Shown piece by piece: positions 26,965-36,335 of a stretch of DNA of 64,000 nt (positions are counted from its first letter, which is position 1; every line of letters starts with the position of its first letter). Source of the stretch: JALZUV01 sp963837025 (GTDB lineage Bacteria; Pseudomonadota; Alphaproteobacteria; Rickettsiales; JALZUV01); contig CAWILT010000001.1 in NCBI GenBank assembly GCA_963837025.1, forward strand, positions 1-64,000. The letters run 5' to 3'. A model generated the notes under the pieces. It saw nothing but the letters and a program-made list of their open reading frames with translations, ran no database searches and was not told the DNA's origin. The translations under genes were made by a program, and so were the position numbers.

Positions 26965-27939
26965 ATGGCTAAAGTTGCAATTATTAATGGTGGAACGGCA
27001 GGCATCGGGCGTGCGGTTGCTGAAGCGCTTTTAAAGCGCGATTATAAGCTTGGAATCATTGCGCGGGGTGAAGATCGTCTAGAAGCCATGCAGCAAGAGT
27101 TTGGGGCTGATAAAATAGCGATTGCGGCGGCGGATGCAGGCGACCATGAGGCATTGGCCGCCGCTGTTTTGAAAATCACTGCTAATGTGGGCGAACCCGT
27201 TCTATGGGTGAATGCTTTGATGCTAACCAGTTTTTCACCTTTCAATGAAATGTTACCGGAAGAATTTAATAAAATCGTAAATGCTACATTTATTGGGCAG
27301 GTGAATGGTACGCGCGAGGCACTAAAATTTAAATCGATGGCTAATATTGTCAATATCGGTTCAGGTTTGTCTTACCGTTCAGTGCCATATCAATCTGCAT
27401 ATTGTGCTTCTAAACATGCAATAAACGGATTTACATCTTCGATACGGAGTGAGTTGATTCGAAATAAGCGTAACGTTGAAATTTCATTAGTTCAACTGCC
27501 TGCAATTAATACCCCACAATTTACATGGGCACAAAATCGAATGTCACATATGCCGCAGCCAGCACCCCCCGTTTTCCAGCCTGAGGTAGCAGCCAGAGCA
27601 GTACTCAAAGCAGTAGATGAGAATTTACGGGAAGTTTTAGTTGGCCGGTCAGTTCTAAAGTTAGTATTTAGCGATATGCTTTTTCCCAATATATTAGATA
27701 GAAAACTCGCAGGCAAGGGTGCCGATATGCAAAAATCGGATAAGCCAGAACCGGGCAACCGCGAAAATAACTTAATGCAACCCGCTACTCACCCTTCAGT
27801 AGCGCATGGCGCATTTGACGAACAAGCCGCTAATGATGCAATAATAATTTGTGGCGATAAAGCACGAGCAATTATTTTCTTAGCCATTCCAGCAGCCATT
27901 ATTTTGCTAATAATTCTAGTGACGATTTGGATAGATTAA
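26965..27939 (+). CDS. SDR-family oxidoreductase with C-terminal membrane anchor
   Basis: 324 aa. SDR core (NGGTAGIGRAVAEAL, residues 8-22; catalytic AYCASKHAING) followed by a linker and a C-terminal transmembrane helix (AIIFLAIPAAIILLIILVTI), so the enzyme is probably tethered to the inner membrane. The canonical N-A-G is replaced by VNALM. It resembles the DltE/YciK-like group seen in stress-response clusters. It overlaps the convergent GH13 gene by four bases at the stop codons. Confidence 0.85.
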   Translation: MAKVAIINGGTAGIGRAVAEALLKRDYKLGIIARGEDRLEAMQQEFGADKIAIAAADAGDHEALAAAVLKITANVGEPVLWVNALMLTSFSPFNEMLPEEFNKIVNATFIGQVNGTREALKFKSMANIVNIGSGLSYRSVPYQSAYCASKHAINGFTSSIRSELIRNKRNVEISLVQLPAINTPQFTWAQNRMSHMPQPAPPVFQPEVAARAVLKAVDENLREVLVGRSVLKLVFSDMLFPNILDRKLAGKGADMQKSDKPEPGNRENNLMQPATHPSVAHGAFDEQAANDAIIICGDKARAIIFLAIPAAIILLIILVTIWID

Positions 27940-29492
27940 ACCGAATAAACAACGCCAGTTTTTGCAAGTAATTTATTTTCCGTAATATGCTGACTAGCGA
28001 TAATAATTGATGCTTCATCGGAAACATTAAATTTAATCGGCTTATCTGAGAAATTAAACTGTGCCTTAATGACTTTAGATTTAAATGTGAACTCTAAAAA
28101 CAAAACATCACTTTTTTTGCTATAGTGAGTAAGAGGTAACTGGCCAAATTTATATTCTCGGCGCATGCGCGTAAGGGCTCGATAGAAATGCAACGAAGAA
28201 TGCTCATCAGCTGCTTGCGTCTCAATTACATCTTTATTTTTCCAGCGCATTGGCAGCCAAGGTTTGCCTTTTGAAAAACCAAAATTGGGATCATTTTTCG
28301 TCCAAGGCAATGGCACACGGCCACCCTCACGCCCAATAGCATCAGGCCAATAGAGTAAATCAAATGGATCGGTAGTTTCTTCTTTCGACAGTTCAGGTTG
28401 CGATAGTCCAAGTTCTTCGCCTTGAAACATAAGCCAGCTTCCCTCAAATAAGCTCATTAAAAGAGCATAAAAACAGGCGCTATTTCGGCTACCATCACCC
28501 AATCGGCCATTATGCCGCGGTTGATCATGACTGGAAAGCCACCAACCATACGAATCTTTGCCGTTTAGGGTATTAAGAATTGAAACAATCGTTTTGGGGC
28601 AGGCGCAATTTTCGGCTAAATCAGTGGTGTAGCATGCGTTTAATTTATCTTTGCCTGAATATAATTTTGATACTTCAACCGAATCGATATTTACGGTTAC
28701 TTCTCCTATTAAAAAACAATCATCCCCCACCCATTTACGAATATTCTTCGTATAATCTGCACCTTCTTTAATTAGCATATCATACTGATGATCTTGATAG
28801 GTATAAGGGTTAAATGACCGTCCGGAAACTTGTTTGCTCACATCAACTGAAGCGGGTGGATTATCGCGAAATTCAGGGTCGTGCAAATATGCAGTTACGG
28901 CATCTAAGCGAAAACCATCCACCCCTTTTATTTGCCAAAAATGTAAGATAGATTTCAGTTCATTTTGTACTTTATCATTATATAAATTCAAATTTGCCTG
29001 TTCACCCAAAAACATGTGCAAATAATATTGCTCACGAATATGATCCCATCCCCATGCATGCTGGCCAAATTTTGATAACCAATTTGTAGGTGCTGTACCA
29101 TCGGGCTTTGCATCTTTCCAAACATAATAATCTTCAAAACCTGCTTTGCGATGACGCGACTTTTCAAACCATTCATGTTCAATACTTGTGTGGTTAAAGA
29201 CCATATCAATAATGATACTAATATCAGCAGCGTGAAGCTTCTTTACCAGTTCATTAAAATCTTCCATCGTACCAAAGCAAGGGTTGATTTTGGTGTGATT
29301 AGCCACATCATAACCCCCATCTACGATGGGCGATAAATAAATGGGTGCAAGCCAAATAGCGTCTGGCGCTAAATCTATGATATAATCTAAGCGATCAATT
29401 ATTCCGCGTAAATCACCAACCCCCGATCCTGTGCTATCAGCAAAGGATCGGGGGTAAATCTCGTAGATGGAAGGGTTTTTAAGATTTTTGAT
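27936..29492 (-). CDS. GH13 alpha-glucosidase/amylase family, no canonical start codon
   Basis: Intact 518-codon GH13 (alpha-amylase superfamily) sequence. Motifs: SIYEIYPRSFADS (N-terminal strand 1), DMVFNHTS, GVDGFRLDAVT (nucleophile Asp), FLIGEVTV (acid/base Glu), SSHDQPR. The frame opens immediately after the TAA stop of the upstream SDR, in the same frame. No ATG, GTG or TTG occurs until a GTG 62 codons in, which would delete the first barrel strand. So either a non-standard start (ATC right after the TAA, or ATT), readthrough of the TAA, or a damaged 5' end must be invoked. Probable role: hydrolysis or transfer of alpha-glucosides such as trehalose or sucrose. Confidence 0.75.
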   Translation of the reverse strand: MKNLKNPSIYEIYPRSFADSTGSGVGDLRGIIDRLDYIIDLAPDAIWLAPIYLSPIVDGGYDVANHTKINPCFGTMEDFNELVKKLHAADISIIIDMVFNHTSIEHEWFEKSRHRKAGFEDYYVWKDAKPDGTAPTNWLSKFGQHAWGWDHIREQYYLHMFLGEQANLNLYNDKVQNELKSILHFWQIKGVDGFRLDAVTAYLHDPEFRDNPPASVDVSKQVSGRSFNPYTYQDHQYDMLIKEGADYTKNIRKWVGDDCFLIGEVTVNIDSVEVSKLYSGKDKLNACYTTDLAENCACPKTIVSILNTLNGKDSYGWWLSSHDQPRHNGRLGDGSRNSACFYALLMSLFEGSWLMFQGEELGLSQPELSKEETTDPFDLLYWPDAIGREGGRVPLPWTKNDPNFGFSKGKPWLPMRWKNKDVIETQAADEHSSLHFYRALTRMRREYKFGQLPLTHYSKKSDVLFLEFTFKSKVIKAQFNFSDKPIKFNVSDEASIIIASQHITENKLLAKTGVVYSV

Positions 29493-30353
29493 TTAAGCGC
29501 CTACAATCATGCCGCCATTAGGGTGGAGCGTTTGACCGGTAAAATAATTACCATCGCTTGAAGCTAAAAAGAGGAAGCATGTCGCTACTTCCCAAGGTTG
29601 ACCAGCGCGCTTCATGGGAACATCTTCACCAAAACCTTCCACCTGTTCAGCTGGCATGGTACCGGGAATAAATGGTGTCCAGATTGGGCCCGGTGCAACT
29701 GAATTTACGCGAATCCCTTTTTCAACCAACATATCAGATAGCGAACGTGAAAATGCTAAGCTAGCACCACGCGTTGCAGAATAATCGGTTAGTGCGCCCA
29801 TACCCGCAAAAGCGTTGATTGATGACGTGTTAATAATCACATCGCCTTCGCTTAAGTGATTAAGTGCGGCTTGAGTAATAAAGAAATAACTCATTACATT
29901 ACTATCAAATCCGCGACGCAAATGCTCTTCAGTAATGTCACGTAAATCTTCTTCCATCCATTGCTGTGCTGCATTGTTAATAACGATATTTAATCCACCA
30001 AACCTTTCAACTGCTTGTTCAACTACACTGGTTGCATGTTTTTTATTTCCAATATCACCGGCAATTAATAATGCTTCAGAGCCTTCCTTTTCTATAAGGC
30101 GTTTGGTTTCATTAGCATCTTTATCTTCTTCTAAATAGGCAATCACAATTTTTGCGCCTTCACGTGCAAATAAAACAGAGATTGCGCGGCCAATTCCGCT
30201 ATCCCCACCAGTTATGAGTGCTACTTTACCCTTTAATTTGCCAACTCCAGGCCAGCGAGGTTCATAATCAGGTTTAGGATGCATTTCATATTCATTAGCC
30301 GGCATTGCATCTTGATGCTGTGCCGGAATTTCCATTTTTTGAGGTTTAGCCAT
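29493..30353 (-). CDS. SDR-family oxidoreductase (YhdF/stress type) with Arg in YxxxK
   Basis: 286 aa with the long polar N-terminus typical of the glucose/ribitol-dehydrogenase-like stress SDRs. GGDSGIGRAIS cofactor motif near residue 48, NNAAQQ near 125, NTSSINA catalytic Ser, then DYSATRGAS where the invariant catalytic Lys is Arg (codon CGT). The rest of the fold, including the LHPNGGMIVGA end, is intact. The Lys-to-Arg change may weaken or alter catalysis. Its stop codon is directly followed, in frame, by the GH13 coding sequence. Confidence 0.9.
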   Translation of the reverse strand: MAKPQKMEIPAQHQDAMPANEYEMHPKPDYEPRWPGVGKLKGKVALITGGDSGIGRAISVLFAREGAKIVIAYLEEDKDANETKRLIEKEGSEALLIAGDIGNKKHATSVVEQAVERFGGLNIVINNAAQQWMEEDLRDITEEHLRRGFDSNVMSYFFITQAALNHLSEGDVIINTSSINAFAGMGALTDYSATRGASLAFSRSLSDMLVEKGIRVNSVAPGPIWTPFIPGTMPAEQVEGFGEDVPMKRAGQPWEVATCFLFLASSDGNYFTGQTLHPNGGMIVGA

Positions 30354-30520
30354 TTTTACTATCCTTATGTTTGTGAAATATCATTCTTAAAATGCTTAGC
30401 CTCTAAAATATATTGTGACGTACCTCTAAAAAATAAAGAGACTATAAATTTAAATTAATGATTAAAAATTTATATCGTAAGCATTATTGATCGGTGAATA
30501 GAAATAAAAACGATAATTTT

Positions 30521-31174
30521 ATGAATATGCATCAAGATCAATTTAATACACTAATCGCAACACCCACATTTCCGTGTGTGGGAGCAAAGTCGGCTTTACA
30601 ACGCAAACAAATTGACTATGTGCATGCGGGTGACATGGCTTCAGATCTTCATGATGAAAATATTGTATCACGTTTACAGGAATTTGCAGCAAACGCTAAT
30701 AGTGAGAGCTTGTTCTTAAGCATTATTGTGCTTTTCGAAGATTCTACTATTTTAAACGAACTGCAATTTGAAAAATTATTGTGGCAAAGGCTTCAAGCAT
30801 TTCACGAAATTGATTCTCAAAAATTCGATTGGGATGAAACGGTGAGCTCAAATCCTGAATCGTCACAATTTAGTATGAGTATTGGTGCTAAAGGTTTCTA
30901 CGTTGTGGGTTTGCATCCATTAGCCAGCAGGCCAGCGCGCCGATTTTCGTGCCCCGCTTTAGTATTTAATCTGCATAGCCAGTTTGAACTATTACGTAAA
31001 AAAGAGGTCTATAATAAATTAAGCGAATCTATAAATGCTCGTGATTTAAATATAAATGGATCTGTCAATCCGATGCTATCGCAACATGGACATACATCTG
31101 AAGTGAAGCAATATAGTGGTCGAGTGGTGGAAGATAATTGGAAATGTCCTTTTCACCAAATTAAAAAAGATTAA
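30521..31174 (+). CDS. YqcI/YcgG (GntA-like) heme-dependent N-hydroxylase family protein
   Basis: About 217 aa (an in-frame GTG at 30494 would add 9). Family signatures: PTFPCVGAKSAL, HPLASRPARRFSCPAL, VFNLHSQFE and the C-terminal WKCPFHQ. Characterised relatives (GntA of guanitoxin synthesis, DcsA of cycloserine synthesis) are heme enzymes hydroxylating guanidine nitrogens of arginine-type substrates, so a similar N-hydroxylation is inferred here. The DUF1989 gene 8 bases downstream forms a recurrent pair with this family. Confidence 0.8.
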   Translation: MNMHQDQFNTLIATPTFPCVGAKSALQRKQIDYVHAGDMASDLHDENIVSRLQEFAANANSESLFLSIIVLFEDSTILNELQFEKLLWQRLQAFHEIDSQKFDWDETVSSNPESSQFSMSIGAKGFYVVGLHPLASRPARRFSCPALVFNLHSQFELLRKKEVYNKLSESINARDLNINGSVNPMLSQHGHTSEVKQYSGRVVEDNWKCPFHQIKKD

Positions 31175-31182
31175 AGGGTAAT

Positions 31183-31770
31183 ATGAAGCAAAAAATTCAA
31201 CCTAGAACTGGCACAGCATTTATACTTAAAAAAGGCGAAAAATTAAAAGTTATAGACCCCAAAGGCCAGCAAGTTGCAGATTTACTTGCATTTAATTACG
31301 TAGATATTCATGAAGTTTTATCATCTGGCCGTACACTAGATTATGTTAGTAAAATATATCTAACAACAGGTGATGTACTATATTCTAACCGCAGTAATAT
31401 TATGCTTGAAATAATTGAGGACACCGTAGGACGGCACGATTTTCTGCTTACACCCTGCTCTAAAGATACGTTCCGCATAATTTATGGTCATAGTAATCCA
31501 CATCAAGGATGTTTTGGTAATTTAGCGCAGGCATTGAAACCTTATGGGATAACGGAAGATATGATTCCTACCGCATTTAACATTTTTATGAATGTGCCTA
31601 TAAATGTTAAAACAGGACATTTAACAGTTGAACCTCCTCTAAGTAAAGCAGGCGATTATTTGATTGTAGAAGCAAAAATGGATTTAATTATTGGGCTTAC
31701 TGCCTGCTCAGCAGAACAATCAAACAATGGTAGTTTTAAGCCAATTCATTATGAAATAATTCATGAATAA
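31183..31770 (+). CDS. DUF1989 (urea-carboxylase-associated-like) protein
   Basis: 195-aa soluble protein. DUF1989 features: KVIDPKGQQVADLLAF, SKIYLTTGDVLYSN, TPCSKDTFRIIYG, GCFGNLAQAL and the NIFMNVPIN segment. Cys and His residues in these motifs suggest a metal-binding cupin-like fold. The family neighbours urea/guanidine catabolism genes. Ribosome site AAAGGG. Probably acts with the upstream heme hydroxylase on a guanidine-containing metabolite; that role is inferred from context. Confidence 0.82.
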   Translation: MKQKIQPRTGTAFILKKGEKLKVIDPKGQQVADLLAFNYVDIHEVLSSGRTLDYVSKIYLTTGDVLYSNRSNIMLEIIEDTVGRHDFLLTPCSKDTFRIIYGHSNPHQGCFGNLAQALKPYGITEDMIPTAFNIFMNVPINVKTGHLTVEPPLSKAGDYLIVEAKMDLIIGLTACSAEQSNNGSFKPIHYEIIHE

Positions 31771-31963
31771 TTCCACTCAAGAATATTTGAAAGCACATGC
31801 TCAAAACTATAATTGTTAGCAGAATGGTTTGCATTAAATACACTAGCATCTCATACGAAACTTTTTATAATATTGAAATGAAATATGCTCTGCGAAAGCA
31901 AGCGTCCCCAAAGCCAAAACCCATGTGAAGATCCGATTTAAAAGCTTGTCTTTAAAAACCATT

Positions 31964-32914
31964 CTATTGAGATAAAGATTTATTAGTGTTTTTTGTTACC
32001 TCTACGAAATCAGATAAATTGTCGCGACAATTTTTGCGGATGATATCTGCAAGTGCTTTATAAAAGTGAATTTGGGTGGATTCCCTACGCCATGCCAAAA
32101 CTACTTCTCGTTTGGGCAAAGGGAAGCCTGCATTGAGTAAGATGACATCATTACGTTGGGAAATTTCTGATCGTACATATAATGAAGGCAAAAATGACAA
32201 GCCTAAACCTGTGCCAATCATCAATCGAAGCGTATCCAAGCTAGTGCCTTCATAGTCGCGCAATAAATTAAAGCCATATTTCTGCGCTAATTTTTGCACA
32301 TTAAGAAAAAACCGATGCCGATCTTCTAGCACTAAAAAATTCTCGCCCTTAAAGTCTTTCGGTTTAATATTCTTTTTATTTGCCAGCCGATGGTCGGGTG
32401 AAGAAACAACGCAAAGTGGCTCAGTAAATAGCGAGCTATAGCTTAGATTTCCAACTTCTAACGCTAAAGGAGTAAGAATAATATCATAACTTCCTTGCAG
32501 CAAATCTTGCTGCAAATTATGAGGCGTATCTTCTTTTACAAAAAAGCGTAGTGATGGATATATTTGGTGAATTTTAGGAATTACCTCTGGCAATAAATAA
32601 GGGCCTAATGTGTGAGGAACACCAAGCCGATACGTACCCCCAGGCGAATTTGTATAATTTCGAGCAATATTGATGATTTTATGATTCGCTTGTAGCATCT
32701 GTTGCATAGCCGGCAGCATACTACGTCCTAAAGCAGTGGGAATAGACCCATTGCGCGAGCGTTCAAGCAAATTCGTATCAAGCGCTTTTTCTAAAGCAAT
32801 AATTTGCGCGCTAATGCTAGGTTGGCTCACACCCAGTTTTTCTGCGGCTTTACGAATGCTGCCCGCTTCAATAACCGATGTATAATAACGAATCTGTTTA
32901 AAAGTTAAGTTCAT
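31964..32914 (-). CDS. LysR-family regulator divergent from carbonic anhydrase
   Basis: 316 aa. N-terminal winged HTH (RKAAEKLGVSQPSISAQI, residues 21-38), effector-binding domain resembling the OxyR/CynR branch. The OxyR redox cysteines are absent (the corresponding stretch is LEDRHRFFLNV), so it is not a peroxide sensor of that kind. It is divergent from the beta-carbonic anhydrase and SulP genes, with a perfect dyad in between, so it most likely controls inorganic-carbon supply. Confidence 0.88.
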   Translation of the reverse strand: MNLTFKQIRYYTSVIEAGSIRKAAEKLGVSQPSISAQIIALEKALDTNLLERSRNGSIPTALGRSMLPAMQQMLQANHKIINIARNYTNSPGGTYRLGVPHTLGPYLLPEVIPKIHQIYPSLRFFVKEDTPHNLQQDLLQGSYDIILTPLALEVGNLSYSSLFTEPLCVVSSPDHRLANKKNIKPKDFKGENFLVLEDRHRFFLNVQKLAQKYGFNLLRDYEGTSLDTLRLMIGTGLGLSFLPSLYVRSEISQRNDVILLNAGFPLPKREVVLAWRRESTQIHFYKALADIIRKNCRDNLSDFVEVTKNTNKSLSQ

Positions 32915-32929
32915 AATCCATTCATATTG

Positions 32930-32978
32930 TGTGATAGGAAAAGGCTATCACATTTTATATTTTTTTCTATATTATAAT
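32930..32978. promoter_or_regulatory. LysR operator dyad and can promoter
   Basis: Perfect inverted repeat TGTGATAG (32930-32937), 7-base spacer, CTATCACA (32945-32952), with a further half-site ATATCACA at 32977-32984. A perfect TATAAT lies at 32973-32978 and no good -35 is seen, as expected for an activator-dependent promoter with the regulator bound just upstream of or over the -35 position. It is placed symmetrically between the divergent lysR and carbonic anhydrase genes. Confidence 0.65.
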
Positions 32979-33036
32979 ATCACAAAAAATCAATTATAGT
33001 CTTCAAATTGTAGGTCTAACAAAAAGGAGTTATCAA

Positions 33037-33696
33037 ATGGATAAAATTTTTGAAGGTGTAGAAAAGTTTAAGCAAGCAGAATTTCCAAAGCGTGAAGAGC
33101 TGTTTAAAAAACTAGCTAGCAGCCAACATCCAGAAGTATTGTTCATTACGTGTGCAGACTCCCGTATTGATCCTACCTTAATTACACAGAGCGATCCTGG
33201 CGACCTGTTTATTTGCCGTAATGCGGGCAACATTATTCCACCTCATTCCATGCATACAGGTGGTATGACAGCTTCAATAGAATACGCGGTGGCCGTATTA
33301 GGAGTTGAGCATATTGTGGTTTGTGGGCATAGCGATTGTGGAGCAATGAGAGGTGTTTTAAACTCTGATGCACTTAAAGAACTGCCACATGTTTCGCAAT
33401 GGCTGGGGCATGCTGAAGCTGCAAAGCGCATTGTGCAGGATAACCATAAGGATCTTGAAGGTGATGCGTGTTTAAACAAGTTAATTGAAGAAAATGTGAT
33501 GGTGCAAATTCAAAATTTACGCACACATCCGTATGTTAGCTCGCGATTAGCGGCGGGTAAGCTACAATTACACGGCTGGGTTTATAGTATTGAAAATGGT
33601 ACTTTCACCGCTTTCAATTCAGAAACAGGAAAGTTTGAAGATATCATGGATATTGAACGTCAATCGATTCGACTTCAAACAACGAAGAAAGCATAA
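33037..33696 (+). CDS. can: beta-class carbonic anhydrase
   Basis: 219-aa zinc enzyme interconverting CO2 and bicarbonate. The zinc-binding Cys with its Asp-Arg dyad is seen in TCADSRIDP (residues 43-51). The second set is in VVCGHSDCGAMRG (near 97-109), giving His and Cys ligands. FICRNAGNIIPP is also typical. AAGGAG precedes the ATG. Eleven bases separate it from the SulP carrier, a common CA-SulP pairing for bicarbonate uptake. Confidence 0.95.
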   Translation: MDKIFEGVEKFKQAEFPKREELFKKLASSQHPEVLFITCADSRIDPTLITQSDPGDLFICRNAGNIIPPHSMHTGGMTASIEYAVAVLGVEHIVVCGHSDCGAMRGVLNSDALKELPHVSQWLGHAEAAKRIVQDNHKDLEGDACLNKLIEENVMVQIQNLRTHPYVSSRLAAGKLQLHGWVYSIENGTFTAFNSETGKFEDIMDIERQSIRLQTTKKA

Positions 33697-33707
33697 AGGA
33701 TACTGTC

Positions 33708-35309
33708 ATGGCTTTTCTACCAATGCATAATCTAAAAGGCGATATATTGGGCGGTATTACTGCCGGCATTATTGCACTACCACTCGCCCTTGCATTTGGT
33801 GAAGCCTCGGGTGTTGGGCCTATTGCTGGGCTATGGGGTGCTATCATGGTGGGCTTTTTTGCCTCGTTATTTGGAGGCACGGGCTCTCAAATTTCGGGCC
33901 CCACAGGGCCGATGGTGGTTGTTTTTGCGGGCATCTATAGTGTATTATCAGATAGTCCGGCTTTGGTTTTTACATCCGTCATTCTAGCGGGTGCTTTTAT
34001 GATATTATTTGGCATATTTCGATTAGGCCAATATATTCGATTAGTTCCTTACCCTGTAATATCAGGTTTTATGAGTGGCATTGGCTGCATTATTATCGCA
34101 TTACAACTGCCTAGAATATTTGGCTCAGAAGCAGAAGGTTCTGGTGTTATTGCAGCCTTAAGCTCCGTACCGGATGCGGCAACGAATCCGAATCTTTATG
34201 CATTAGGGTTAACCATATTTACCCTGCTAACAGTTTTCTTTTGGCCAAAAGCTTGGGGGAAATTTTTACCTTCTCCTCTAGCGGCATTAATCATTGGAAC
34301 CATTATATGCGTGCTAATGCCGGGTGCACCAATTTTAGGTAACATTCCGATTGGTTTGCCATCGCTGGTTATACCAAGTCTTTCCGTTGACACACTCTAT
34401 GTTGTGATTGAAGCTGCCTTATTGCTGGCTTTATTAGGGGCAATCGATAGTTTGCTTACCTCTTTAGTTGCCGATAATATGACGCGCACTCGACACGACT
34501 CAAATCGCGAATTGGTGGGGCAGGGTATTGGTAACATGGCTGCCGGCTTTGTTGGCGGCGTTCCCGGAGCAGGCGCAACCATGCGTACGGTGATTAATAT
34601 TCGTACGGGCGGCGAAACTAAAATCTCAGGTATGGTTCACGGATTGCTTTTATTAGCCGTAGTACTTGTGTTAAGCCCACTTGCTGAAGAAATCCCGCAT
34701 GCTGTTCTAGCCGGCATATTAATCAAAGTTGGATTAGATATTATCGATTGGCGTTACCTAACTCGTGCCCATAAAGGCCCGCGTTGGGATTTAATGTTAA
34801 TGGTGTTGGTGCTTGGTTTAACTGTATTTGTCGATCTTATCACAGCTGTTGGATTAGGGGTTGTATTAGCGGCTCTGGCCTTTGTAAAACAGATGGCCGA
34901 TGTTCAACTTTCAAGTTTAAAAACAGAAGCAGAAAGCCTTTTAGATCCACAAGAAGCAGCGTTGCTTAAAAAATACAATAAGAATATCACATTGTTCAAC
35001 TTTTCAGGTCCGTTAAGCTTTGGCGCAGCGGCAGATTTAGGGCATCACGTACGTTCTGTTTCCGAAAACCGCGGAGTGGTAATATTGAATTTTAGCGAAG
35101 TGGCATTCCTTGATGTTTCAGCAGCTAAAGCTGTAGAAACCATTGCAGCAGATGTTGCTAGCTCTAAACGACTTTTGTTTATTGTAAGCGCAAACACTGT
35201 AGTGAAACAAACCCTGCTTAGCCTCGGAATTAACCAGTTCATTCCGCAAGAGCAATGGTATGATTCGCAATTAATGGCGCTGGAAGATGCTGTTAAACAG
35301 GTGAAATAA
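33708..35309 (+). CDS. SulP-family anion transporter with STAS domain
   Basis: 533 aa. Membrane domain of 12-14 helices (GDILGGITAGIIALPLALAF at residues 11-30, ISGPTGPMVVVFAG near 64, GAIDSLLTSLVADNMT near 245, NMAAGFVGGVPGAGATMRT near 278). A cytoplasmic STAS domain follows (VVILNFSEVAFLDVSAAKAV, near 462). SulP proteins move sulfate or bicarbonate; coupling to a carbonic anhydrase suggests bicarbonate (BicA-like), an inference from context. Confidence 0.9.
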   Translation: MAFLPMHNLKGDILGGITAGIIALPLALAFGEASGVGPIAGLWGAIMVGFFASLFGGTGSQISGPTGPMVVVFAGIYSVLSDSPALVFTSVILAGAFMILFGIFRLGQYIRLVPYPVISGFMSGIGCIIIALQLPRIFGSEAEGSGVIAALSSVPDAATNPNLYALGLTIFTLLTVFFWPKAWGKFLPSPLAALIIGTIICVLMPGAPILGNIPIGLPSLVIPSLSVDTLYVVIEAALLLALLGAIDSLLTSLVADNMTRTRHDSNRELVGQGIGNMAAGFVGGVPGAGATMRTVINIRTGGETKISGMVHGLLLLAVVLVLSPLAEEIPHAVLAGILIKVGLDIIDWRYLTRAHKGPRWDLMLMVLVLGLTVFVDLITAVGLGVVLAALAFVKQMADVQLSSLKTEAESLLDPQEAALLKKYNKNITLFNFSGPLSFGAAADLGHHVRSVSENRGVVILNFSEVAFLDVSAAKAVETIAADVASSKRLLFIVSANTVVKQTLLSLGINQFIPQEQWYDSQLMALEDAVKQVK

Positions 35310-35486
35310 GTAATCGATCAAGAGCTGTATTTGAATAAGTATTATCTTAATACAATTCTATAATTGGGGCTGATAAATTACTAAGCACTAAAAGCATATA
35401 AATTTAACGAATGTTTATTTAGATTTCGCCCCATATGATTGATATATGAATGTAAAATAATGCCGCCCAATAAACTTTTTTGGCTT

Positions 35487-36263
35487 TTAATATTGGTTTC
35501 TAAAATGTAATGCGCAAAGCAAGTCATTTTCGCTAAGCAAATATTCGCCATCATAGCTAGTGTTGGTGGCAGCATCGGTGCAAGTATCCCATCCAGCAGC
35601 GATTACAATGCCTTTTCCCGGCATACCATCATCATATTTCATATCAACCGCTTTAGCGTCCGAAGGACTCAGCGCGGGATCTAAAGCAGCATTATTCTCA
35701 CCGGCTTGGGCTCCTACAGAAAATGTATGACCATATGCTATAAGTAAGGTAAATCCACTTCCAAAAGTTCCCCAATACATTGTATCAATTGCAGCATTCC
35801 CAAATCGCGCTTTTGGAATATTATATCCTGGAATAGACCAAGCGCTTTGTGAGCCTTGACCTATTCCAGAAAAACTTCCTTCTAATATTTCCGAGTTGAC
35901 TAAATGTTTCCAAAATCCAAATTTTTCCCAGAAATTAGGATCATATTCAACTTTACCATTGCCATTGCCATTACAAGTTTGGGTGCCAGTACCTAAATTA
36001 GTTAAGGGGTTTGCGCATTGACCGCTAAAGGTTCCGTCATCAGAGCGCCCCCAATAACTTACTGCGTCTTTCATATCTCCGGGAAGCGCATTATACTTTA
36101 ATTTAAAAGTATTAACTGCAACTTTATATTTATTAACATCGGACCCAATTGAATTTAATTCGGCTGCACGAATTAAGCTAGATCCAGCTGTAACTCCACC
36201 AACAATTAAACCAATAATTACCAACACAATGGATAATTCAAGAAGTGTAAAACCTTGTTTCAT
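35487..36263 (-). CDS. type IV pilin/pseudopilin-like protein
   Basis: 258 aa. Prepilin peptidase site and N-methylation signal KQGFTLLELSIVLVIIGLIV: the mature protein starts at Phe with Glu at position 5. The remaining globular domain contains LKYNALPGDM and asparagine/glycine-rich stretches, as in DUF1559-like or GspG/H-type prepilins of alphaproteobacteria. Four cysteines could form two disulfides. It is solitary: no pilus assembly genes adjoin. The 177 bases downstream (35310-35486) show no gene. Confidence 0.8.
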   Translation of the reverse strand: MKQGFTLLELSIVLVIIGLIVGGVTAGSSLIRAAELNSIGSDVNKYKVAVNTFKLKYNALPGDMKDAVSYWGRSDDGTFSGQCANPLTNLGTGTQTCNGNGNGKVEYDPNFWEKFGFWKHLVNSEILEGSFSGIGQGSQSAWSIPGYNIPKARFGNAAIDTMYWGTFGSGFTLLIAYGHTFSVGAQAGENNAALDPALSPSDAKAVDMKYDDGMPGKGIVIAAGWDTCTDAATNTSYDGEYLLSENDLLCALHFRNQY

Positions 36264-36335
36264 TACATTAAGTTACAAAGAAAACGTTAAGAAATAGTTA
36301 ACTTCAAGTTATTTAGGTAATATTGAAATATATAA

